A stretch of DNA of 64,000 nucleotides from Phymatolithon calcareum (taxonomy: Eukaryota; Rhodophyta; Florideophyceae; Hapalidiales): the NCBI GenBank assembly GCA_977006965.1, contig OZ345354.1, positions 1,054,001-1,118,000 on the forward strand, written 5' to 3'. This document shows, in pieces, positions 22,087-30,639 of the stretch. Numbering within the stretch: the stretch's first letter is position 1; the number at the start of each line of letters is the position of its first letter. A model generated the notes under the pieces. That model was given only the letters and a program-made list of their open reading frames with translations, did no database searches and had not been told where the DNA came from. The translations under genes and the position numbers were made by a program.

Positions 22087-23601
22087 ATGATTCAACAGAT
22101 GCCACTCTGCGCACCAAAATCCAAAAAAATCTCCTCGGACCCGTCCAACACCACCAAGCACAGTCCTCCTACCACACGATCACATTACATGGCGCTGTCC
22201 AATTCTAGAGCTCAAATATCACCACCTAAAAGAATCGTTTACATACCGAGCACTACGAATCGCGTTACTTCTAACCCGTCCAGGCCGATCACGAGAGATA
22301 ATTTTGCCAACAAGAAAATTCCTGTGAAGATTACTTCAAGTACTTCCCCTCCCAACACATTCCCACACGCGCGGCAATACCCCGATGCGGTAAAATGGAA
22401 AACTGCCTACGAGGATGAGATCGAAAAGCTAAACAAATACGACTCTTTCGAGCCCATGCCCTTCTCGGCCATACCGAAAGGCATTCGAATACTCCCCCTA
22501 ACGACAGACTTCAGGGACAAACGTGACGCTGCAAACAATATGAGCAAGCGAAAAGGCCGAATAGCTCTTCGAGGAGACCTCAGCGAACCTTATGTACGCT
22601 ACGATCCTGCCGCAATCGCAACGTACACGCTAGACAAGACCACTGCTCTCATAATCTTCAGCATAGCTGCATCGAAAAACCTATGCCTCCGCCACATTGA
22701 CATCGAGTCTGCTTTCCTCCACGAATGGCTCGATCCCGCATACCCTATCTACGTTAAGATACCACCCAAATTTGACGGGTCAAACCAATACCTACACCCA
22801 TACGCGCGGCTGAAGTCCAATCTTTACGGATCTCGACAAGCAGGCCACACTTATTACCAGGGCTTGAAAACCTTCCTGGAAGAACGAGGGTATACGTCTC
22901 TGTCTGCAGACAGCTGCGTCCTCATCAAACATTACTCAAACGGGAACTACGCAATTATTGGTGTCACAATAGATGAAGTTTTGGTGGCAACCACCCTCCC
23001 ATCTCTCATGGATGACGTTAAGCGAGCATTGTCCGAGAAATACACCATATCGGATATGGGACCTCCCAACAACTATATTGGTTGGAAAGTAACAAGAACT
23101 TCGGCAGGCATACACATCTCACAGCCCCCTGCGATCGAAAGCGTTCTAGAAGAGTTCAACATGCAAGAGTGTTCATCAGCACCGACTCCCTACTGTGATG
23201 GTCTACTGTTTGAGCAAAAACGCGAGGACGAGGCTGCACTTGACACCGAAAAATTCCCGTATGGGAGAGGTATCGGTTTACTGCGCTACCTCGCCGATTG
23301 CACTCGTCCAGACATTTTCCTGGTGACAAACAGCTTGGCCAGATATCTCAAAGCGCCAACGATGAGGCATTGGACCCAGTTTAAACGCGTGCTACGCTAC
23401 CTAAAAGGCACGCAATCATTCGGCATACTATACTCACCCACGACCGCACCGCTCGTCTCATACTCTGATTCAGATTTCGGATCTTGCCCAGACACTAGAC
23501 GGTCCACATCAGGCAGCATACATCTTCTGCATACGTCGCCCATCTCATGGAACTCGAAAAGACAGGACACCGTTGCCCTATCCACAGCGGAAGCCGAATA
23601 A
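22087..23601 (+). pseudogene. Copia reverse transcriptase
   Basis: 504-codon frame, shifted relative to integrase. Finger and palm motifs: KGRIALRGD, then CLRHIDIESAFLHEWLDPAY (first Asp). The YxDD box reads VTIDEVLVATTL, so the second catalytic Asp is Glu (GAT GAA). The connection continues with YTISDMGPPNNYIGWKV and LLRYLADCTRPDIFLVTNSL. The frame ends with STAEAE-TAA-IAACHT, where copia elements have Tyr after 'E-A-E': a TAA replaces the Tyr codon at the start of RNase H. Confidence 0.88.
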
Positions 23602-24024
23602 ATTGCCGCATGCCACACTGCCCAGCACACGAAATGGTTGCAACAGCTACTGTCAGAAATTTCCCCACAATACACGCGACCCACAACGCTGTTCATCGAC
23701 AATCAAGGGGCTTTGAAAATGGCGCTTGCCAACGGCCCAACCAAACGCAGCAAATACGTGGATATCAAATACCATTACCTTCGCGACGCCGTCTCGCAAA
23801 AGTCCATCGAGCTCCAGTACGTGCCCTCAGCTGCCATGCTCGCCGACACGTTCACGAAGATACTCAAAAAGCAGAAATTCCTTGCATCACGATCGCACAT
23901 GAATCTCTGTCCACCTTCATCTCAGCGACAGAGGGGCTGTTATGATTCACATCAATCTGTAGTCACTGAGATGAAACTGTCCAGTCATTTCAACATTATG
24001 ATTCACATATTTACCCTAGATTAA
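23602..24024 (+). pseudogene. Copia RNase H
   Basis: In frame with the RT after a single TAA at about 23599. It reads TLFIDNQGALKMALANGPTK, then YVDIKYHYLRDAV and SAAMLADTFTKILKKQKF, all typical of copia RNase H including the terminal A-D-x-x-T-K. The polypurine tract AGAGGGGC (23930-23937) falls inside its 3' end, immediately before the 3' LTR; the annotated stop lies within the LTR. Confidence 0.88.
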
Positions 24025-24103
24025 GGCGCTAGCACCGGCGTGGTAACAGTACATAAGGGATAACGAGTGGAAGAGTAAAGAGGTAAGCGACCTAGTAATA
24101 ACA
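23938..24103 (+). repeat. 3' LTR of the copia element
   Basis: 166 bp from TGTTATGATTCACATC to CTAGTAATAACA, preceded by the purine tract AGAGGGGC and followed by the target duplicate CAAAC. It contains two copies of TTATGATTCACAT about 56 bp apart; the 5' LTR has only one. Confidence 0.92.
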
Positions 24104-24108
24104 CAAAC

Positions 24109-24620
24109 TGTCCTTATGACAGCACATTTCTTCTTAGACCACTACCCTTACAGTACTTCTATACTTTTATATTTCTATACCATTATGTTTTTACATGTTA
24201 TGGCTGGTTACATTAGTTCTTATTCCTTGTTGCGAGGTTGTAATTGTTAATTATAGTTGTGATGGCAACTTATAGTAGCAAACTAGCTCCTTATGCCTAG
24301 CTGGCAAAATAGTCTAGACTATCAATACCTAGTGTCTAGACTATCTTAGAACTCTATATAAATTGGAAGCAGACCCGAAATCGAGGCCGGAAACTAACTC
24401 AGAGCAAGACTACCCCCACCAGAACCACCAGAATCACCAAACTTCACCAAAAACCTCACCCACACTTAACCGTACCACACGTGTCACCACTCGTGTCATA
24501 CCACCACCAAAAATAATTTACTTCTCAAGTAAGTATCATACTCCGCCTTTCACTTACAGGGCATTCCTGGACACCATTCTGCTCTTCGTCTCCTCAGCTC
24601 ATCATCTTCACGCCGCCGAC
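24109..24620 (+). other. AT-rich insert in the pogo leader, possible solo LTR
   Basis: Between the copia element and the pogo ATG lies about 500 bp of AT-rich sequence containing a TATA-like CTCTATATAAATT at about 24352 and a short repeat of CTAGACTATC. It begins a TGTTATGG at 24196, so a solo LTR is conceivable, but I could not find matching ends or a target duplication. Confidence 0.25.
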
Positions 24621-24624
24621 AGTG

Positions 24625-24726
24625 ATGGGGCACCCAGGGCAGAAGAGAACGCGGCTGACGCTTCAACAAAAGATTGAAGCACTTCGCATGCTCTCAGCGA
24701 CGTCATCGAGATGTTGCGTAAACTGA
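24625..24726 (+). pseudogene. Pogo transposase N-terminal helix-turn-helix fragment
   Basis: ATG-initiated 33-codon frame. Its RTRLTLQQKIEALRML segment resembles the start of the CENP-B/pogo DNA-binding domain (basic residues, L-T-L-x-x-K, then an amphipathic helix). It stops at a TGA where sequence joins, out of frame, to the C-terminal frame at 24711. This suggests an internal deletion that removed the second helix-turn-helix and the whole DDE core. Confidence 0.5.
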
Positions 24727-25145
24727 AAGTCAGTTTAACGAGTGGCGATATCCTGAGAGCTGAAATCGATGATGACGTCAAACACGAGGATGTGGAGCAT
24801 TGGTTTGAGGTTGAAGATGATACAGACGTTCAAGAGGCGTTCGTTTCGGATGATTCGGATATATTGGAGAAGGTAGTGGCCCAAAGCACAATAGAACCAG
24901 ACAATGAAAGCGAAGACGAAGAAGTTTCTGCGGTTATCGCATCTCCACCAGCTCTCACTGAGCTGCACACCATGTTTCGCCCTCTCCAAGAGTCCGCGTT
25001 TTTGTGTAACCTTCCTGAAGCTAGTAGTCATCTTCAACGAGCATTTCAGGTATTCAAAGACGCTATCCGTATGCAGAAAAATGAGAAGCAGCTACTTGTC
25101 TCAGAGATGTTCAACAAGCAGTCTGAAGATAAAACACGCCAGTAA
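24711..25145 (+). pseudogene. Pogo/Tigger transposase C-terminal fragment
   Basis: 144-codon acidic frame. VEHWFEVEDDTDVQEAFVSD followed by DSDILEKVV matches the acidic tail of Tigger/jerky-type transposases, in which a 'F-x-x-x-D-x-D-x-x-x-x-E-x-x-(S/T)-D-x-x-I' stretch follows the DDE core. After it comes LPEASSHLQRAFQVFKDAIR, predicted helical. No catalytic residues remain. Its position inside CAGG..CCTG inverted ends supports the assignment. Confidence 0.6.
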
Positions 25146-25920
25146 AATCGTTCTCCCCGTTCTCCGTACAACTTCGTTGGGGGTCACGGCAAACACGCTT
25201 ACAGTAGTGCGAAACGGTCCCTCAAATTTCATGTAGTTCGGAACCTAAATAGTGCGCATTTTTTAGTCTGGTTCTATGTGGCACTATATAGCGACCCCCC
25301 CTGTATTCAGTAATCCTTTATTTTTGTTAAAATTTAATGCTAAACCTACTTGGGACAGGCATTCTGTATTAAAAAAATCGAGAATATTCAAAAATCGAAG
25401 ATCGACTGTATTGCTTTAAAGAGGAGATATTACCAATGGTTTTTCACCACGTTTATTTTGATAAGGGAGGCATACGTCCACCATACTTGTTAAGCTCTGG
25501 TAAATAGATCGTTTCCTTCCGTTTCTTAGTTAGGTATAAGAATTCCCCATGTCTCGCCATTGCCGCTCGTATCTGTCATACTCACTTCCACTCCCATCCG
25601 CCACAATCTCATTCCGATTTATATACTGCTCTCATCTGCACATCACACTTCTCTCAAGAAGAAGACAATATCCCGACATCTGCTCTCCACACACAACCAT
25701 GCATGTTACTTCTACGATTCCTTCATTTATGAAATACATTCTGATTGAGAACTTAATGCCATAATCGCAACTAGCGATTCGCCATTCTTTGACACCGTTG
25801 GGCGAAAAAATTCTAACTTTACAAGGAGATTCGCTGAAGGGCCACTAAAAGTGGAAAAAGTACCCTAAACAGACACTCAAGCCAAAGCTTCTACTCATCC
25901 GTTACGCGGAGCGCTAACTG

Positions 25921-26405
25921 TTGGGTTTTTTGGCCGAGAAAAGGGAAGTAGGTCTGCTACTTCCCTCGATCCAAGTTTTGTGCACATCCTCATATTCGAC
26001 TGACAAGCTCAACTCACAACGGTCCCGCACTACACACTCTGAAACCATGGACAAGAAGGAGCCTGTGCTTCAGGTGGATGACTACGTTGTATCAAGATTC
26101 GACGACGTTGTTAACGTCGCTATCACCCGCAATACGTCAATTGGGAAGGCACAACTCGTGGTGAAGCGCAACACGCAACGTCTGGCACTCATATGTAGCC
26201 AGCGCACATCTTGGACCTTCCGCGTGAGTTTCAACGCGCTACCGAGGGCAGCATCACGCGTGCTGCAGTCACTGGTGACCAGCAAGTACACGAGGATTTG
26301 GCGCCGTTTGACCTTGTTGCTAAGCCGGGTCGCAAGCGCAAGAAGCCCTACTTGCTGTCCGAAATGAGGTCTCGTCACTGCGCTTCGTGTGGACACACCG
26401 GCTAA
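25921..26405 (+). pseudogene. MULE-like transposase remnant
   Basis: Frame 25921-26367 contains YVVSRFDDVVNVAITRNTSI, then VVKRNTQRLALICSQRTSWT and FRVSF. This follows the MuDR N-terminal zinc-domain pattern (F-x-x-x-E/D-x-x-x-A-I, V-x-(K/R)-x-x-x-x-R-x-x-x-x-C, then W-x-(V/F)). The overlapping frame ending at 26405 has KPGRKRKKPYLLSEMRSRHC followed by ASCGHTG, which resembles the basic stretch and CxxC-G-x-x-G of MULE C-termini. The catalytic core between them is missing. Both pieces are short, so this is tentative. Confidence 0.4.
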
Positions 26406-27374
26406 TTATCACAGACATACTCTAGGCCGGACATCCACAAACTTGTCGACGCGAAGCGAATGCAGATCTCCAAAGCGGCTCAGTCCGTGACTATCGACCT
26501 CACCGCCTTCGATGTCGGAGATGCTATCAATAGTTGCGACAAGTAGCTAAACCAGAGAGAATAACACACACTATAAATTTTACTGTTGCATAGAGTGCTC
26601 TGCGAAAGCGATGAGTAATAGTTTTGGCTAGGGTGAGCTATGATAGTACGCATGGCTAGAGGTGAGTAGTAGGTTCGGCGAGCGGTGTTCATGTAGTGAA
26701 TCTTTCCCACTTTTGGTGTCCATGTAATGAATTTCCTCGTTTTTATTTTAGAAGTCCTCAACGTCTGCGCACGACAACACCAGAGCAGCTTCGCACTGAG
26801 CTGTAGCCCTTCCCGAGAAGACTATAACGTATCGCCTTCGTTATCACACCATCATCCCCTGTTTCATCTCTATTTCTAGCATCATTAATTTGTCCATCAC
26901 TTTTTTCACTTCCTCTTCTGCTCCGTCATCCATCTGCGGCTGCTCTAGGTTGAGCTGAAGAGTTTCTAGCAGCATCGTCTCTAGATAGTCCTGGTTTTCG
27001 ACATATGGCGATCGGCTTCGCGTGCAGAAGCGACCGAAAACCATTTGACTCCCCAACGTCTGTGTTTTCTCGAGGTAATTTGGATTTGGGGTTTTGATTC
27101 TAGTTGATATCCACAGAGATTTTTCGTTTTTGACCTTCTTCGTCTCGGTTCATGCCCGGTTGATTCGAATTCCTCATTCTTGTAGGTGACCTTTCCGCCC
27201 ACGGCCCTCTTGGCTGGGACTTTGAACAGTTCATGCTCGTCCAGGTATCGAATATCCCTCTGTGCCTGTGCTGACTCCTCATCCGTTCGCTCGTAATTCT
27301 TGCTTTTCTCCAGTTTCCGTTTTGCAAGCAGGAGTTGCAAGGCAAAGCGCTCTTCTAGTTTCTTGCATCTCAGC

Positions 27375-28180
27375 CAGGCTTGGAACCAATTTGATTGCAA
27401 TTCCAATTAATTGCAATTAATTGCAATTCGAGTTAATTGTACAATAGACTCGTGATTGAAATTTGCGAGGTATGATGAGCATCTAATTGCAATGTGTATT
27501 TCTCACGAAGATTCAATTGAGATACGTATTGCGTTACGTTTTTCTCTATTTATATGCTGAATCAGAAAAAAGCTACGTTTTCTTACGCATTCGATGCATT
27601 TGAATACGTACCCCTTTTTTACTTTCAACATACGTCTATGTTAGCACATTGCATCAGATAAATGTGGCTGCTGCATAGAAGTACGATGGTACTCCTATAA
27701 AAGCCAAAGAGACTGCTAAATTAATATCGCCAGGGCCAAATTCATCATGTCGCCTCCATTACGCAAATCATCGAAGAAAGAGGTGGTCCTACTTCTCATG
27801 AAGAAGCTCCACGAAGAACTTCGCGATGTCAATATTCGTCGAGGATCCGGTGTTCGAACAAATGTGACTTTTCAAGTGTTTCAGTGCCCGGGTGGAGAGA
27901 CATGCACCTCCCAGTCACAACCGGAGGTCGTTTTTGAGCACAACAAGGGCTACACAAACCCGTACAACCATCTCAAGTCGTGCCTGGTGAACGGAAAAGA
28001 AGAAGAGTTAGGCTTAGGTAATTGGTAAACGAATTGCAGTAAAGGGTAGGAATTGCAGTATCGATTGCAGTAGGGATTGCAAATTGCAGTTTAAATTGAA
28101 AAGAAGAAGCGACGAACAGTTGAATTGCATGATTGCTCTTTCCAGCAGCAATTCCAGCAATTAAATTGGTTCCAAGCCTG
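27375..28180 (+). mobile_element. hAT element 2, inserted in the LINE remnant
   Basis: Ends are CAGGCTTGGAACCAATTTGA at 27375 and its partner TTAAATTGGTTCCAAGCCTG ending at 28180. The 8-bp target duplication ATCTCAGC is perfect on both sides (27367-27374, 28181-28188), and the LINE sequence continues across it. Subterminal repeats of TTGCAATTAA are prominent at the left end. The 806-bp element keeps the N-terminal part of a transposase only. Confidence 0.95.
27747..28028 (+). pseudogene. hAT transposase N-terminal BED-like zinc finger
   Basis: 93-codon ATG frame inside hAT element 2. It has C47, C53, H76 and C79 in FQCPGGETC and YNHLKSCL, a C-x5-C-x22-H-x2-C spacing with the N-x-x-x-H-L-x-x-C that is usual in BED fingers binding transposon ends. 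The core and the C-terminal dimerisation domain, seen in the other hAT copies of this window, are deleted. The frame then runs into non-coding sequence with further TTGCAAT motifs. Confidence 0.55.
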
Positions 28181-28629
28181 ATCTCAGCTGTGGTGGTGTA
28201 ATTTCTGCACAGCGTTCGTGTTCAACCATTATTCCGCTTAGCAAAGTGGCGAAATACAAGTGAGTAGAACAGTCCTTCTACCTGTTCCACATACGCTTGA
28301 ATTAACTTTGACCATGGCGCTGGGTGCAATGCGTATTCGCATCGACATTGTTGTACATTGTTTTCGTCAGTCCTTTAGCTGTAACACCATCATCCCGAAG
28401 GGCAAGGAGCTCGCTTTGGAGAGACGTTTCATGGTAGCGTGGTCGGTTAAGCATGTGTTGTTTATTGTTATACTGAGGTATTATAGGCGGCAGGTTTTGT
28501 GGACCTTAAAGCCCGCAAGTCAGATTTTTGCGCTGGGATATTAGAACCTCGCTTTTTTCCTTTTTCATTGTTCCACGTTATGCCGTGCTCTCTTGCCCAA
28601 CTAGTCGCAGCATATAGCAGCCACGTCAC

Positions 28630-29278
28630 GAGATCCGAGTTTTAGCTCGTTAGTGGACGTCTTTGTCAAACGAGAGTCGTGAACGCGACAGACCTCGCAG
28701 TGTAGTAGAGTATATTTTCGTTCCTTTCTGGCTATTGACGTTTCCCGTGCATTAAATCAATACCGCGGCTTCTTTTCCCTTAAAGTCCCCCAAAATGAGG
28801 GTAAGTGCCATAAAACGAAGATAATTTCACTCACACGCAAGAATCTGCGAACGCACATCATCGGGAAGCATGTGAAAAGTGTGAATATAAATTAAAAGCT
28901 CGTGAATGTTCTCTCAAATTTGATTTTTACAGCGTGAATCATGCATTCGTCTGTTCACGAATCAGTTCGCGAAGAGCAAGACGAGCGGCAGACCTTCTTT
29001 GAGCTGCACTGAGTGTTTTTCTGACAGATTCGTGAGCTTCAATCACCATGACCTTTCAGTCGCAGCATACGAATGTTTCACAAGTATCTATCTTAATTTT
29101 CTTTTTTCTAATTTAAGCCACAAAAGCAAATCTTAGTTACCATTTTTAATCATGATTTCTGCCAGATCTTTTGGTACCAAATATTACAGTTGTACAGACA
29201 CACATCTTTACCTGACATAAACTAGCGTCCCCGCGTAACTGATACTATATAAAATTTATATGTGGGGGCGCGTGCGCG
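28630..29278. other. About 650 bp with no gene seen
   Basis: Between the LINE remnant and hAT element 3. No open frame of note. It contains several loose CACGAATC/GATTCGTG-type repeats around 28840-29035 in both orientations, but nothing I can delimit. Confidence 0.35.
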
Positions 29279-30625
29279 CAGGGGTAGGAGCAATATAATT
29301 GGAGAGAATTGGAAACAAATCGTACGCCAAAATATATATTGCAATTATTCTTGCCACGAAAATTAAAAATTGCTATTGCTATTCTTTGTCTTAGCAATAA
29401 TTGCAATAATGCCAATTAATTGCAATTAATTGAAGATTTCTCCCGGTTTTTACATTCCTCTGTTAATTGGACCATCTGCATGCTCGAACAGCCTGGGAGA
29501 CTAGATTCTGATCCCAAAATCGGCTGTTTACTTTCAAAAAACAAAGCGACTCGAAAAGCACGGGTTCAAGCCTGGAGCGTTGATCAGTGAGGACATACTT
29601 TGCAAGACTCCAAAGTCGTTCTACTTCAGCAGTGGAAGCAAAAATAAAATCACAATTGATTTGCTCCTCTTCATGAGAACTGTCGTCTCCAGCATTAAGT
29701 ATGTCTTCAATGCCATCAGGAGCAATCCGTTGCGGAATATGGTGATTTTCGACTAATTCATGCAACAATCCTTAACAGACACCACGCTCTTCAGCCGTCA
29801 TAGTATGCGACCTCCTTTGCTGTATTTTCACGACACCAGATTCAAAATGAGGATCTGATACAATGGCACTGGTTGCAGAACTGTACTGAGTTCCGAGTCC
29901 GCAACCTCCAAGTGGGCTCTGATCGGTTTTAGGATCATTTTTCTGCTGAGAAACAAGCTGGATAAGTCCATTCAGCATGGCTCGCCCCTTCGACAGGCGA
30001 ATTCCCTGCTCCTGAAGTTTCGTGGTTACCTTGTTTATAACTTCAAACATGCGAGTGTACCTTTGCGCACGATGTGCAAAGCTTGCACTATCATTAAGGA
30101 TCATGTCGCAGTCCGGATTGTTACTTATCTCAGAAAGCTGTGGCGAATCCTAAGGAATCGTTCAAACATGTAAAACAATCCGGACCAACGATTCTTGTTT
30201 GGCTTGAGAGGTTTCAGACCAGTGAGGTTTCTAAGAGCGGCAGCGCTCTTGATCTTGCGCTTGGCTTACAGCATAGTATCCTCCATACTTTCGTTGACAA
30301 ATGACAGATGACTGCAATATGTATGGCAGGCGGCTTGCAAAACTAGCATCTTAGTAGACCGGCAGGTGACGGTCGTCTCGCGATAGTCGCCCAGCGATAG
30401 TCGCCAGGTGGCAGCAGAAGCATTCGTTTGTCTTGGTGGTAACCGTCAACAACAAAGAAGCAATTAATTTGAATTAATTGGAGAATGTTTACGGCAACAA
30501 ATAAATTATTGCAATTATTCAGGGAAGAAAAATTAATAATTGGAATTGGAGGGTTTTCAAAAATTAAGTATTGCATTGCACTAATTGCAATTAATATTTT
30601 TCCAATTAATTTTATCGCACCCCTG
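29279..30625 (-). mobile_element. hAT element 3
   Basis: Left end CAGGGGTAGGAGCAATATAA at 29279; right end in reverse reads CAGGGGTGCGATAAAATTAA, from 30625. Flanks are cgtgcgcg (29271-29278) and cgtgcgtg (30626-30633), an 8-bp target duplication with one difference. Repeats of AATTAATTGCAATTAATTG lie near both ends. The 1347-bp element encodes transposase C-terminal sequence on the minus strand. Confidence 0.88.
29463..30104 (-). pseudogene. hAT transposase C-terminal half (element 3)
   Basis: Two consecutive minus-strand frames, 30104-29772 and 29768-29463. The first has ESGVVKIQQRRSHTMTAEER, the second FIFASTAEVERLWSLAKYVL, then RLEPVLFESLCFLKVNSRFW. This is the hAT dimerisation domain and is clearly related to the frame at 61913-62896 (SGVVKIQRGESDTMTNEE and FILRSTAEVERLWSVAKDVL). 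One stop separates the frames; further upstream the transposase is degraded. Confidence 0.85.
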
Positions 30626-30639
30626 CGTGCGTGCAACCC

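Larger units (their letters stand above)
18902..24103 (+). mobile_element. Full-length Ty1/copia retrotransposon with LTRs, nested in the pogo element
   Basis: LTRs (18902-19014 and 23938-24103) start TGTTATGATTCACATC and end TAATA(G/A)CA. The 5-bp target duplication is CAAAC on both sides (18897-18901, 24104-24108). Gene order is gag, protease, integrase, RT, RNase H. Gag to integrase lie in one frame and RT to RNase H in another; interruptions are six in-frame TAA codons and one frameshift near 22080. It is the youngest-looking retroelement here but cannot be active as it stands. The coding strand is conspicuously rich in C and A and poor in G. Confidence 0.95.
18770..25303 (+). mobile_element. 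Pogo/Tigger DNA transposon remnant, split by a copia element
   Basis: Left end 18770 begins CAGGGGGGGTCGATATATAG and continues TGCC. Right end 25303, read in reverse, begins CAGGGGGGGTCGCTATATAG and continues TGCC: 24 bp with one mismatch. TA lies at both outer borders (18768-18769 and 25304-25305), the Tc1/mariner-pogo target duplication. The left end repeats the subterminal motif TATATAGTGCC at least three times. Inside are a short N-terminal helix-turn-helix frame (24625) and a C-terminal acidic frame (24711-25145) of the transposase; the catalytic core is missing. Without the inserted copia element (18902-24108) it would be about 1.3 kb. Confidence 0.85.
26740..28625 (-). mobile_element. 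LINE 3'-end remnant (copy 1), split by a hAT element
   Basis: Minus-strand LINE sequence homologous to 53028-54130. 27406-26981 encodes QAQRDIRYLDEHELFKVPAK, matching QQAERDIRYL-EHELL in copy 2, and the following basic region (SRKHRRWGVKWF versus SRKHRLLAVKWF). The homology resumes after the hAT: 28188-28625 matches 53650-54120 (for example the plus-strand string agtagaacag). Both copies end at the same 3' terminus, tctaaaataaaaa on the minus strand. Stops and indels make it non-coding. Confidence 0.8.

Noticed and set aside
19202-24024. TAA as a sense codon (ciliate-like code)
   Set aside because: The chromate transporter and the receptor-like gene both end at TAA exactly where their families end, and copia relatives have different residues (Tyr among others) at the TAA positions. 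Nonsense mutation is simpler.
29100-29278. Extended (CG)-rich repeat as telomere or centromere sequence
   Set aside because: Only a short CGCGTGCGCG run next to hAT element 3; it is the target site and not an array.
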